DNA of 64,000 nucleotides, from NCBI GenBank assembly GCA_964383495.1, contig CAYLHG010000003.1, positions 62,001 through 126,000 on the forward strand. The letters run 5' to 3'. Origin of the DNA: CAWKDC01 sp964383495 (GTDB lineage Bacteria; Pseudomonadota; Gammaproteobacteria; JABCZS01). Below are positions 51,000 through 58,825 of this stretch, in pieces (position 1 is the first letter of the stretch; each line of letters begins with the position of its first letter). The notes beneath the pieces were generated by a model. That model searched no databases. It saw nothing but the letters and a program-made list of their open reading frames with translations, and had not been told where the DNA came from. Position numbers and translations under genes: made by a program.

Positions 51000-51046
51000 G
51001 TGAGTAACCTCAATTAATTTAGCAAATTTCATAACTAGAATTTACC

Positions 51047-51076
51047 AGTATACTAGCGTTGAAAGAGAAAAAGCAA
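51047..51076 (-). promoter_or_regulatory. Probable sigma-70 promoter of the U-box gene
   Basis: On the minus strand TTGCTT (51071-51076) and TATACT (51047-51052) are spaced by 18 bases. The predicted start leaves a 5' leader of about 40 bases before ATG 50999. Confidence 0.4.
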
Positions 51077-51256
51077 GCAAAACTGAACAATTCTAGTAAA
51101 ATAACAAATCGAAACCATTATTGTCAGCAACTTCTTTTTGGTATTAATGGGCTTGTTTTTAATAAAATTTTGAAAATAACAATAATAATAAATAGACAGT
51201 AATAGGGCTTATGGAAAATGATGGAATGCAATAAACAGTCCGCTGTAAATTACATA

Positions 51257-51829
51257 TTATTGTTGTTCTCGCTCACTAGCGTCATAGTTTGCTAATAGCG
51301 CACAATACACTTGCGATGCTCGAGACTCTCGGTGTTTAACAAACCCTGAAACATCTGGGATGATTTGGTCGTTTTCTACGTAAACAAAACTTCCGGGATG
51401 TAAAAATCCCCCTTGTTTTAATAATGCCAAACAAGGTTCCAGTAAAGATAAAGCATAAGGCGGATCCAAAAAAATAATGTCAAAAGGCTTTGAAGGTTTG
51501 CGAGCAAGCCATTGAAGCGCATCGATGCAAAAAGCGTCATAGTGCGTTGTTTTTAATAAAGCAGCATTTTTATGTAATGCATCAATCACTTCTTTTGAAT
51601 TATCTAAAAAAGTAACATCGCGCGCTCCTCGCGATAATGCTTCAAACCCTAACGCACCGCTTCCTGCAAAAACATCTAAACAATGTGCACCATGAATGTA
51701 AGGTGTTAACCAATTAAATAGTGTTTCGCGCACGCGATCGGGTGTTGGGCGTATTCCTGGACGTGGTGGAAAAGTGAGCCGACGCGACCGCCATTGCCCG
51801 CCAATAATACGAACGGTATTATTCTGCAT
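51257..51829 (-). CDS. rsmD: 16S rRNA (guanine966-N2)-methyltransferase
   Basis: A 190-residue RsmD. The N terminus RIIGGQWRSRRLTFPP and RPTPDRVRETLFNWL are diagnostic. The AdoMet motif is CLDVFAGSGALGFEALSRGA and the catalytic motif FLDPPYALS. It overlaps the upstream M16 gene by 11 bases. The rsmD-ftsY neighbourhood is conserved in gammaproteobacteria. Confidence 0.96.
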   Translation of the reverse strand: MQNNTVRIIGGQWRSRRLTFPPRPGIRPTPDRVRETLFNWLTPYIHGAHCLDVFAGSGALGFEALSRGARDVTFLDNSKEVIDALHKNAALLKTTHYDAFCIDALQWLARKPSKPFDIIFLDPPYALSLLEPCLALLKQGGFLHPGSFVYVENDQIIPDVSGFVKHRESRASQVYCALLANYDASEREQQ

Positions 51830-53198
51830 GCCCTAAAATCACTTCTGTAAAATGATTGGGATGGACGTGTTTTTGAAATGCTGTCAGGACTTCTTCACGT
51901 GTCACGGCATTAATCTTAGATTGAAACTGATCTGTATAATTCCACGGTAATTTATAAAATCCTAATGTTGCTACATGTTGTGCAATTTCTGCATTGCTGC
52001 TCAGTGATAATAAAAATGTGCCATTGATATTTTCTTTTGCTGCTTTCAATGCTCCGTCTGTAGGGCCACTGTTCATGTATTCCGCCAATGTATTATGTGT
52101 AATTTCTAATGCTTTATTGGCTTCTTCTTGCCGTGTTTGCAAATAAACAAAAAATGGCCCAGGCGCACGCAGTGTCATTAATTGGCTACTTACATTATAA
52201 GCTAACCCCTCTTTTTCACGCACGGCTTGAAATAAAAGAGAAGTAAAAGATCCCCCCAGCATGTAATTGCCCACAGTCATTGCAAAGAAATCAGGGTTGC
52301 CTTTTTCAAGGGCAGGCACACCAAACAAAATGTGATTTTGTGTTGATGGAAAATTAATATGTGCAATGGCTGCTTCAGGCAATGCGGGTTGCGGCAGCAG
52401 TGTAGCAGGGTTTCCTACCGGTAATGTTTCCAATAAGCTTTCTGCAAGTTTCTTTCCTTCATGAGTAGAAATATCGCCCACGATGACTATCGTGGCGCGA
52501 GATTGTACAATTTGTTGTTGATAAAATGCTTGGAGATCTTGCTCCGTTAAAGTGGTGATTGTTTGTGCTGTTCCTATGACAGGATGTGCATATGGGTGGC
52601 TTCCGTAAGTTTTCATGAAAAACGCATCTGTGATTGTGTCTCTAGCAGAATCTGCCTTTGATTCAATCGCCGCAATTGTACGTGCTTTTTCGCGTGCAAC
52701 ACTTTCTGGTTTAAATGTTGTTTCTTTTAATAAAGTAGTGAGCATTTTTGTGGAAGTTTTTAACGCGTTATCATCTGATAATGTTCTTAAGTGAATTGCA
52801 AAAGTATCACGTGTTACACCTGCATCAAATTGTGCACCTACAGATTCAAATGTATCATGAATTTTTTGTGAATTAAGCTGCGTTGTATCTTCACCCAACA
52901 AACGTGCCGTCAAACTAGCAATACCCCATTGAGCTTCATCTCTTGCAGATCCCGCATCAAACCACAATAAAATATCTACCATAGGCAATTCTTTTGCAGG
53001 CACAACAGCAATGGTAGCGCCGCTGCTATGATTAACGGGGTAAATAGGAATCATCCCCTGTTGAGTGTGTAATTCTGTTTGTTTTGAAAAACTTGCATTT
53101 TCCCAGCCACGAATTACTACAAAATAACCTATCACACAAGCAACTACAGCAGCCAAAATGCCGCGTTGTATCCATTGTTGTTTAGAACGAGGCGTCAT
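51819..53198 (-). CDS. M16 peptidase-like protein, non-catalytic partner
   Basis: A 459-residue M16-family protein with an N-terminal membrane anchor (GILAAVVACVIGYFVVI). The zinc motif HxxEH is absent: the corresponding stretch is WGIASLTARLLGEDT. It keeps the substrate-binding Arg/Tyr region (LLFQAVREKEGLAYNVSSQL). This fits the inactive half of a bacterial heterodimeric M16B protease, like mitochondrial processing peptidase alpha. Its gene overlaps the catalytic partner by 17 bases and rsmD by 11, so the three are one unit. The substrate is unknown. Confidence 0.9.
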   Translation of the reverse strand: MTPRSKQQWIQRGILAAVVACVIGYFVVIRGWENASFSKQTELHTQQGMIPIYPVNHSSGATIAVVPAKELPMVDILLWFDAGSARDEAQWGIASLTARLLGEDTTQLNSQKIHDTFESVGAQFDAGVTRDTFAIHLRTLSDDNALKTSTKMLTTLLKETTFKPESVAREKARTIAAIESKADSARDTITDAFFMKTYGSHPYAHPVIGTAQTITTLTEQDLQAFYQQQIVQSRATIVIVGDISTHEGKKLAESLLETLPVGNPATLLPQPALPEAAIAHINFPSTQNHILFGVPALEKGNPDFFAMTVGNYMLGGSFTSLLFQAVREKEGLAYNVSSQLMTLRAPGPFFVYLQTRQEEANKALEITHNTLAEYMNSGPTDGALKAAKENINGTFLLSLSSNAEIAQHVATLGFYKLPWNYTDQFQSKINAVTREEVLTAFQKHVHPNHFTEVILGHAE

Positions 53199-54528
53199 GT
53201 TTTTTCTCCATAGATGAAGCGGGAATCAATCTTGCAACAGTTAAGTTGTCGCGAGTGAAGTAACGTTTTGCAACAATTAAAATTTGTTGAGCATCGACGT
53301 CCTCAATTGCTTTGAGAAAAACATCTTTATCTTTATAGCTCAGCCCTATGCTTTCTAATGTGCCTATGTATGATGCTTGATCGCTGATATCATCCCGCCC
53401 AAATATATCGCTCGCCTTAAACTGCATTTTAGCGCGCGTTAATTCTGCATCTGTGACCGGTGTGATTGTTAGTGCGATCATTTCCTGCCAAATAGCTTGT
53501 TCTAAAACATCCAGAGTTACGTCTTGATGCGGGACGGCATTAATTTCGAAAGTAGTTGATAGACGCATAAATGGCATGTAACTTGTGCCAATTTGATTTG
53601 CCAAATTTTGTTCCCGAACGAGTTTTGCTTCAAAACGCGCGCTTAGTCCACCATCTAGAATTTGAGAAATCAGCGCCAGTACAACCGCATCTTCTTGCGT
53701 ATCAGGCTGTGCATAGCTTGGCACGTTTACAGAGATAAGCAGTTCTGGTAGCGCAACGTTCACATTGATATCCATGCGTTTTTCGCCCAGAGATGCAGGT
53801 TCTGGTGTGGTGAAAACAGGGGTAATAGAGGATTGGGGGATAGGCTCGAAATATTTTTTTGCTAATGTTAATATTGCCTTGGGTTCTACATCACCTACGA
53901 CAATCAATGTAGCGTTATTTGGATGATACCAACGGTTGTACCATTCAAAAGCGCTTTCAAATGGAGCGTGTTTGATATCTGCTGCCCAACCAACTACCGG
54001 GTGGCGATAAGGGTTTGTTAAAAAAACCATGCCCTGGATACGCTCATAAGCCAATTGTTGTGGTACATCGTCAGTGCGTAAACGGCGTTCCTCAATAACC
54101 ACCTGACGTTCTCTTTCAAAAGATTCCCGTGTGAAATCAATATTGCGCATGCGATCAGCTTCTAGCTGGAAAGCAATTTCAATTTGATCCGCTGGCAATG
54201 ATTCATAGTAACCTGTAAAATCGTAGCTTGTGAAAGCGTTGAGCTCGCCACCATGCGCAGTGATGATGTCTGCGAACTGCCCTTGAGGATGTGTTTTGGT
54301 GCCTTGGAACATCATGTGCTCCAGGAAGTGCGATAAGCCTGTGTTACCATTATGCTCATAACTGGAACCAATTTTATACCATAGTTGAAAAGTGGCAACC
54401 GGGGCGCGGTGATCTTCGCGCACAAGCACTTTCAGACCATTAGACAGCATGAATTCATGGGTGGCTTGCTCAGCCTGCGCTAAAAGTGCTGCAGCACAGA
54501 GGATAATAGTGAGAAGGATATGGCGCAT
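53182..54528 (-). CDS. M16 zinc peptidase, catalytic subunit
   Basis: A 448-residue exported zinc protease. The start at 54528 (MRHILLTIIL) gives a signal peptide ending near AQA. The inverted zinc motif HFLEH is at residues 67-71, and the distal ligand is in the VVIEERRLRTDD segment about 75 residues later. GGLSARFEAKLVREQNLA is the Arg/Tyr-side counterpart. It pairs with the overlapping downstream non-catalytic homolog to form a probable periplasmic heterodimer. The gene pair is divergent from ftsY, as in Pseudomonas and relatives. Confidence 0.94.
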   Translation of the reverse strand: MRHILLTIILCAAALLAQAEQATHEFMLSNGLKVLVREDHRAPVATFQLWYKIGSSYEHNGNTGLSHFLEHMMFQGTKTHPQGQFADIITAHGGELNAFTSYDFTGYYESLPADQIEIAFQLEADRMRNIDFTRESFERERQVVIEERRLRTDDVPQQLAYERIQGMVFLTNPYRHPVVGWAADIKHAPFESAFEWYNRWYHPNNATLIVVGDVEPKAILTLAKKYFEPIPQSSITPVFTTPEPASLGEKRMDINVNVALPELLISVNVPSYAQPDTQEDAVVLALISQILDGGLSARFEAKLVREQNLANQIGTSYMPFMRLSTTFEINAVPHQDVTLDVLEQAIWQEMIALTITPVTDAELTRAKMQFKASDIFGRDDISDQASYIGTLESIGLSYKDKDVFLKAIEDVDAQQILIVAKRYFTRDNLTVARLIPASSMEKKHDASF

Positions 54529-54602
54529 GGGATTCTCCTGGCATTCCTGGTAGGATAGTGAATCTTTTTCCATAAGTAAACAACATAGATGAGGTAAATT
54601 TC

Positions 54603-55595
54603 ATGATTTTTGGTTTTAAAAAAGCAGTAGCAGCGGAACAACCTGCCGCAGAAAAGCCGAGTTTGCTGCAACGCTTCAAACAAGGGCTTGCAAAAACGCG
54701 TGATAAGCTCAGCAATGGTTTGGCTAATGTGATTTTTGGCCAGAAAAAAATTGATGCTGCTTTGGTAGAAGAAATTGAAACACAGTTAATATTGGCGGAC
54801 GTAGGCATGGAGGCCACGGCAGATGTTATTAACGCGCTGACTGATCGCTTGAACCGACATGAACTGAACGATGGCGAAGCCGTATTCACAACACTGCGAG
54901 AGCAGCTCACCGGTATGCTTGTGCCTCCATCTTCCCCTTGGCCTGAGTTTGCTCAAAAGCCGCATTTGATTCTAATGGTCGGCATTAATGGTGCGGGGAA
55001 AACAACCACGATTGGCAAGTTGGCGAAATGGCTGCAGGCACAGGGAAAAAGTGTGTTATTGGCAGCGGGAGATACATTCCGTGCTGCTGCAGTGGAGCAG
55101 TTGCAAGTGTGGGGTGAGCGTAATGATGTTGAAGTAATTGCTCAACAATCGGGAGCTGACAGTGCTGCCGTTATTTTTGATGCCATGCAAGCAGCTAAAG
55201 CGCGTGGAATTGACGTTGTGATTGCTGATACCGCGGGGCGGCTGCACACGCAATCTCATTTAATGGAAGAGTTGAAAAAAATCGTTCGCGTTGTTAAGAA
55301 AACGGACCCTACAGCGCCTCACGATGTATTGTTAGTATTGGATGCAACGATTGGGCAAAACGCTTTGTCTCAGGCTAAACTGTTCAAAGAGGCGGTAGGG
55401 GTGAATGGTTTGGTTTTAACCAAGTTGGATGGCACGGCCAAAGGGGGTATTGTATTTGCGTTGTCCCGCGTTCATCGCTTGCCTATACGTTTTGTAGGCG
55501 TAGGGGAGAAAGCTGAGGATTTAGAACTGTTTGATGGCCCCGTATTTGTTGAGGCATTATTTTCGAATAAGCATTCACAAGAGGAAAAAGTATGA
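54603..55595 (+). CDS. ftsY: Signal recognition particle receptor FtsY
   Basis: A 330-residue FtsY, which docks SRP-bound ribosomes at SecYEG. The N-terminal helical domain (LEEIETQLILADVGMEATAD region) is followed by the NG GTPase: G1 GINGAGKTTTIGKLA, DTFRAAAVEQLQ, G3 DTAGRLHTQ and G4 TKLDGTAKGG. The long acidic A domain of E. coli FtsY is nearly absent, so this is a short form. It overlaps ftsE by 4 bases. Confidence 0.97.
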   Translation: MIFGFKKAVAAEQPAAEKPSLLQRFKQGLAKTRDKLSNGLANVIFGQKKIDAALVEEIETQLILADVGMEATADVINALTDRLNRHELNDGEAVFTTLREQLTGMLVPPSSPWPEFAQKPHLILMVGINGAGKTTTIGKLAKWLQAQGKSVLLAAGDTFRAAAVEQLQVWGERNDVEVIAQQSGADSAAVIFDAMQAAKARGIDVVIADTAGRLHTQSHLMEELKKIVRVVKKTDPTAPHDVLLVLDATIGQNALSQAKLFKEAVGVNGLVLTKLDGTAKGGIVFALSRVHRLPIRFVGVGEKAEDLELFDGPVFVEALFSNKHSQEEKV

Positions 55596-56260
55596 TTATT
55601 TGCGAGCAGGTCACCAAAAAATACGGGAAAGGTATTTGTGCCCTACAGGATGTGACATTTGAGATGGAACGCGGTGAAATGGCTTTTTTAACAGGCCATT
55701 CAGGTGCAGGAAAAAGTACGCTCTTAAAATTATTAACAGCCATAGAACGTCCTTCTAGCGGTAAAATGATTGTGGGTTCAACAAATTTATCTACATTGTC
55801 TCATGATGGTATCTCATCATTTCGTCAATCCATTGGGGTCGTATTTCAAAATCATTTATTATTGCCTGATAAAAATATATTTGAAAATGTTGCATTACCT
55901 TTAAAAGTATGCGGTTTTGGAAGAAAAGAAATTGTAAAACGTGTTCACGCTGCGTTGGATACAGTAAAATTATTGGATAAGGCATTTGAAATGCCATCGA
56001 TGTTATCAGGAGGAGAACAGCAACGCGTAGGCATTGCGCGCGCAGTGGTGAATCGTCCTACCGTATTATTTGCAGATGAACCCACAGGAAATTTAGATTT
56101 TGAATTAGGTTTAGAAATCATGCGGCTTTTCGAACGTTTTCATGATGTAGGTGTAACAGTTTTAATTGCAACACACAACAGTACGTTAATAGAATGTCAC
56201 CCTCATCGTATTTTACGATTAGCTTCTGGCCAATTGATAGATGCTATGGAGTATGTGTAA
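55592..56260 (+). CDS. ftsE: Cell division ATP-binding protein FtsE
   Basis: A 222-residue ABC ATPase that with FtsX regulates peptidoglycan hydrolases at the septum. Walker A is GHSGAGKSTLLKLL, the ABC signature LSGGEQQRVGIARA and Walker B VLFADEPTGNLD. The FtsE-specific start MIICEQVTKKYG is present. It overlaps both neighbours, ftsY by 4 bases and ftsX by 1 base. Confidence 0.97.
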   Translation: MIICEQVTKKYGKGICALQDVTFEMERGEMAFLTGHSGAGKSTLLKLLTAIERPSSGKMIVGSTNLSTLSHDGISSFRQSIGVVFQNHLLLPDKNIFENVALPLKVCGFGRKEIVKRVHAALDTVKLLDKAFEMPSMLSGGEQQRVGIARAVVNRPTVLFADEPTGNLDFELGLEIMRLFERFHDVGVTVLIATHNSTLIECHPHRILRLASGQLIDAMEYV

Positions 56261-57219
56261 TGAAATCATCAAGCAAAAATACGCGTTACGTTCCAAGCCT
56301 GCAAAATCGTTTGTCGCGATGGGCCCAATTACATGGGGAAAGTGCTGCGGCCACGTTAAAAGAATTATGGGCAACCCCTTTTGCTTCTTTATTAACCATG
56401 AGTATTTTTGCGGTGATCATGAGTTTACCGGTGGCGCTTTATTGGGTGACATTGAATGTATCGCAATGGGTTGATCCGTGGTCGCAAGGCGGGGAAATAA
56501 CTGTATTCATGCACAAAGGTGTTTCTGTAGTGCAAGCACAAGAAGTTGCATCACGTTTAAAACAAAACGTAGATGTATTAGGAGTGAAAATTGTTTCACC
56601 CGAGCAGGCATTGCAAGAATTTAATGCATTTTCTGGCATGCAAGATGTGGTGACAGCGTTAGGTGAAAACCCTTTACCATTCGTTTTGTTAATCACGCCC
56701 AAAACATTTGATGCGGTGACGATTGAATCATTATCAAACATATTGAAAGCAGATCCGCGTATTGATCAATTTCAATTTGATACTGCATGGGTGACGCGTT
56801 TACAAGCATTGCTCGCATTGACGGAAAAAGCGACAATAGTGATTGCTGTTTTATTGGGTTCAGGGTTGTTACTCGTGATCGGCCACAGTGTACGCGCAGC
56901 GGTGCTATCACGTTCGGCGGAAATTACGATTGCAAAATGGGTGGGTGCGCCCGATGCATTTGTGCGTCGTCCTTTTTTGTATTCAGGGTTTTGGTTAGGT
57001 GTGTTGGGGAGTTTATTAGGATTATCGTTGGTGGGAGTCAGTTTTTCTTTGGTGAATCCAGCCTTGAATCACGTATTGGAAAGTTATGGCAGCCAATGGC
57101 AGGCGCAATGGCTTTCTTTTGGAACGCAAGTAGAAATTGTGGCGCTGTGTGCTTTCCTGGGTGTTGTTGGGGCTTTTATTGCGACGACGCATTATCTGCA
57201 CGGCGTGCGACCGAGGTAG
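56260..57219 (+). CDS. ftsX: Cell division protein FtsX
   Basis: A 319-residue four-helix membrane protein. The first helix is about residue 43 (LTMSIFAVIMSLPVALYWV), then a large periplasmic loop with IVSPEQALQEFNAFSGM, and three C-terminal helices (TIVIAVLLGSGLLLVIG onward). The start ATG shares one base with the ftsE stop (TAATG). Partner of FtsE. Confidence 0.95.
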   Translation: MKSSSKNTRYVPSLQNRLSRWAQLHGESAAATLKELWATPFASLLTMSIFAVIMSLPVALYWVTLNVSQWVDPWSQGGEITVFMHKGVSVVQAQEVASRLKQNVDVLGVKIVSPEQALQEFNAFSGMQDVVTALGENPLPFVLLITPKTFDAVTIESLSNILKADPRIDQFQFDTAWVTRLQALLALTEKATIVIAVLLGSGLLLVIGHSVRAAVLSRSAEITIAKWVGAPDAFVRRPFLYSGFWLGVLGSLLGLSLVGVSFSLVNPALNHVLESYGSQWQAQWLSFGTQVEIVALCAFLGVVGAFIATTHYLHGVRPR

Positions 57220-57280
57220 GGGTTAGCATCGCCAAAAAATTATGGTAGACTGAGTAGGTTGTATGGAGGTAGCCTATTCA

Positions 57281-58135
57281 ATGAATAACAAAATCAATTA
57301 CTTACAGCCTATTAATATGACCCTGCCAGGCGCGAGCTTGGAGGCCTACTTGGCTTATGCTAATAGTATCCCCCTGTTATCCCAAGAAGAAGAATGGGCA
57401 TTGGCAGAAAAGTTTCAAAAAGAGCAGAGTGTTGAGGCCGCTCGGCGATTGGTGTTGTCTCATTTGCGCTTTGTTGGTCGCGTGGCGCGAGGTTATTTGG
57501 GATATGGTTTGCCGATTGGTGATTTGGTCCAAGAAGGCACAGTAGGCTTGATGAAAGCGGTTAAGCGGTTTGACCCCACACAGGGGGTGCGGCTAGCTGC
57601 TTTTGCTGTGCACTGGATTAAATCAGAAATTCATGAGTTTATTATTCGCAATTGGCGAATTGTTCGTGTGGCAACCACCAAGGCGCAACGCAAGTTATTT
57701 TTCAATTTACGTAGTATGAAAAAGCGCTTGGGTTGGATGAATGACGCTGATATTGAAGGGGTGGCTCAAGATCTTGGTGTAACGGCGCAAGACGTGCGTG
57801 AGATGGAGTCTCGCTTGAGCGGGCAAGACATGGGGTTGGAGTGGGAAGGTGAGAATGGTGAAATCATGGCCTTGCCTGTACCTGAATTAGAAGATAAAGA
57901 AGCAGACCCTGCTTATCAACTGGAAGTTGGCGCTTCGGCACAAAATGGGCACGATAAATTGTATGCAGCCATGAAATCTTTGAATGAGCGTGAGAAAATC
58001 ATCGTACGTGAGCGTTGGTTAGCAGAAAAAAAGATAACCTTGAAAGCATTGGCAGAGCGTTTTGGGGTTTCTTTAGAGCGGATCCGCCAACTAGAGGTAG
58101 CAGCGTTTGCTAAGTTGAAAGAAACAATAGGTTAA
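57281..58135 (+). CDS. rpoH: RNA polymerase sigma-32 (heat shock) factor
   Basis: A 284-residue sigma-70-family factor of the RpoH group. Region 2 has LVLSHLRFVGRVARGYLGYG, GDLVQEGTVGLMKAVKRFDP and AFAVHWIKSEIHEFIIRNWR. The RpoH box is at QRKLFFNLRSMKKRLGW. Region 4 is LKALAERFGVSLERIRQLEV. The ATG at 57281 has GGAGGT 10 bases upstream; ATG 57263 overlaps that site and is rejected. It follows ftsX in the conserved ftsYEX-rpoH order. It directs heat-shock transcription. Confidence 0.97.
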   Translation: MNNKINYLQPINMTLPGASLEAYLAYANSIPLLSQEEEWALAEKFQKEQSVEAARRLVLSHLRFVGRVARGYLGYGLPIGDLVQEGTVGLMKAVKRFDPTQGVRLAAFAVHWIKSEIHEFIIRNWRIVRVATTKAQRKLFFNLRSMKKRLGWMNDADIEGVAQDLGVTAQDVREMESRLSGQDMGLEWEGENGEIMALPVPELEDKEADPAYQLEVGASAQNGHDKLYAAMKSLNEREKIIVRERWLAEKKITLKALAERFGVSLERIRQLEVAAFAKLKETIG

Positions 58136-58195
58136 TCTGGCATTCCCACCCTCAAATAATGTACAATACTCCAAATTTTCAGAGGGGAGGGGAGT

Positions 58196-58825
58196 ATGTC
58201 CAGCCAATGCGTGATTATCGGGATTGCCGGAGCATCTGGGTCAGGCAAAAGCTTGCTGGCTTCCACCATTGTTAGTGAGCTAGGCTCCAGTCAAGTGGCG
58301 GTTATCTCAGAAGATGCGTACTATAAAGATCTAGGTGATATGCCTTTCCACCAACGTGAGGATCGAAATTACGATCATCCTGAGTCAATGGACCACACTT
58401 TACTCGCCGAACATTTAAAGGCACTCAAAAATGGTGAAGGTGTTGAGATCCCCATTTATGATTACGCAACACATTCGCGCACATTACAAACCCGTAAAGT
58501 AGGAAAACATACGATTGTTGTGCTGGAAGGCATTTTATTATTAACAGATGAGCGTTTACGTGATTTAATGGACATTCGTATTTATGTAGATACCCCAATG
58601 GATATCTGTTTAATTCGTCGCTTAACACGTGATTTGATAGAACGCGGCCGCAGCATTGAAAGCATTTTAACGCAATACCAAAATACTGTTCGCCCCATGT
58701 ATTTGCAATTTATCGAGCCCTCTAAACGCTATGCAGATATCATTGTGCCAAAGGGTGGAAAAAATCGTATTGCGATTGATATTATCAAAGCAAAAATGAA
58801 TCAGTTGTTGAATGTTGAAGCTTAA
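58196..58825 (+). CDS. udk: Uridine kinase
   Basis: A 209-residue uridine/cytidine kinase for pyrimidine salvage. Walker A is GASGSGKSLLAST, SEDAYYKDL binds nucleoside, and REDRNYDHPESMDHTLL and EGILLLTDERL are family signatures. GGGGAGGGG-like sequence precedes the ATG. Its stop TAA overlaps the ATG of the P-type ATPase by one base, so both are probably cotranscribed. Confidence 0.95.
   Translation: MSSQCVIIGIAGASGSGKSLLASTIVSELGSSQVAVISEDAYYKDLGDMPFHQREDRNYDHPESMDHTLLAEHLKALKNGEGVEIPIYDYATHSRTLQTRKVGKHTIVVLEGILLLTDERLRDLMDIRIYVDTPMDICLIRRLTRDLIERGRSIESILTQYQNTVRPMYLQFIEPSKRYADIIVPKGGKNRIAIDIIKAKMNQLLNVEA

Noticed and set aside
51033..51256. A PmrA-type regulatory box upstream of the U-box gene
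   Set aside because: AT-rich TTAAT-like words occur but no clear tandem arrangement could be defended.
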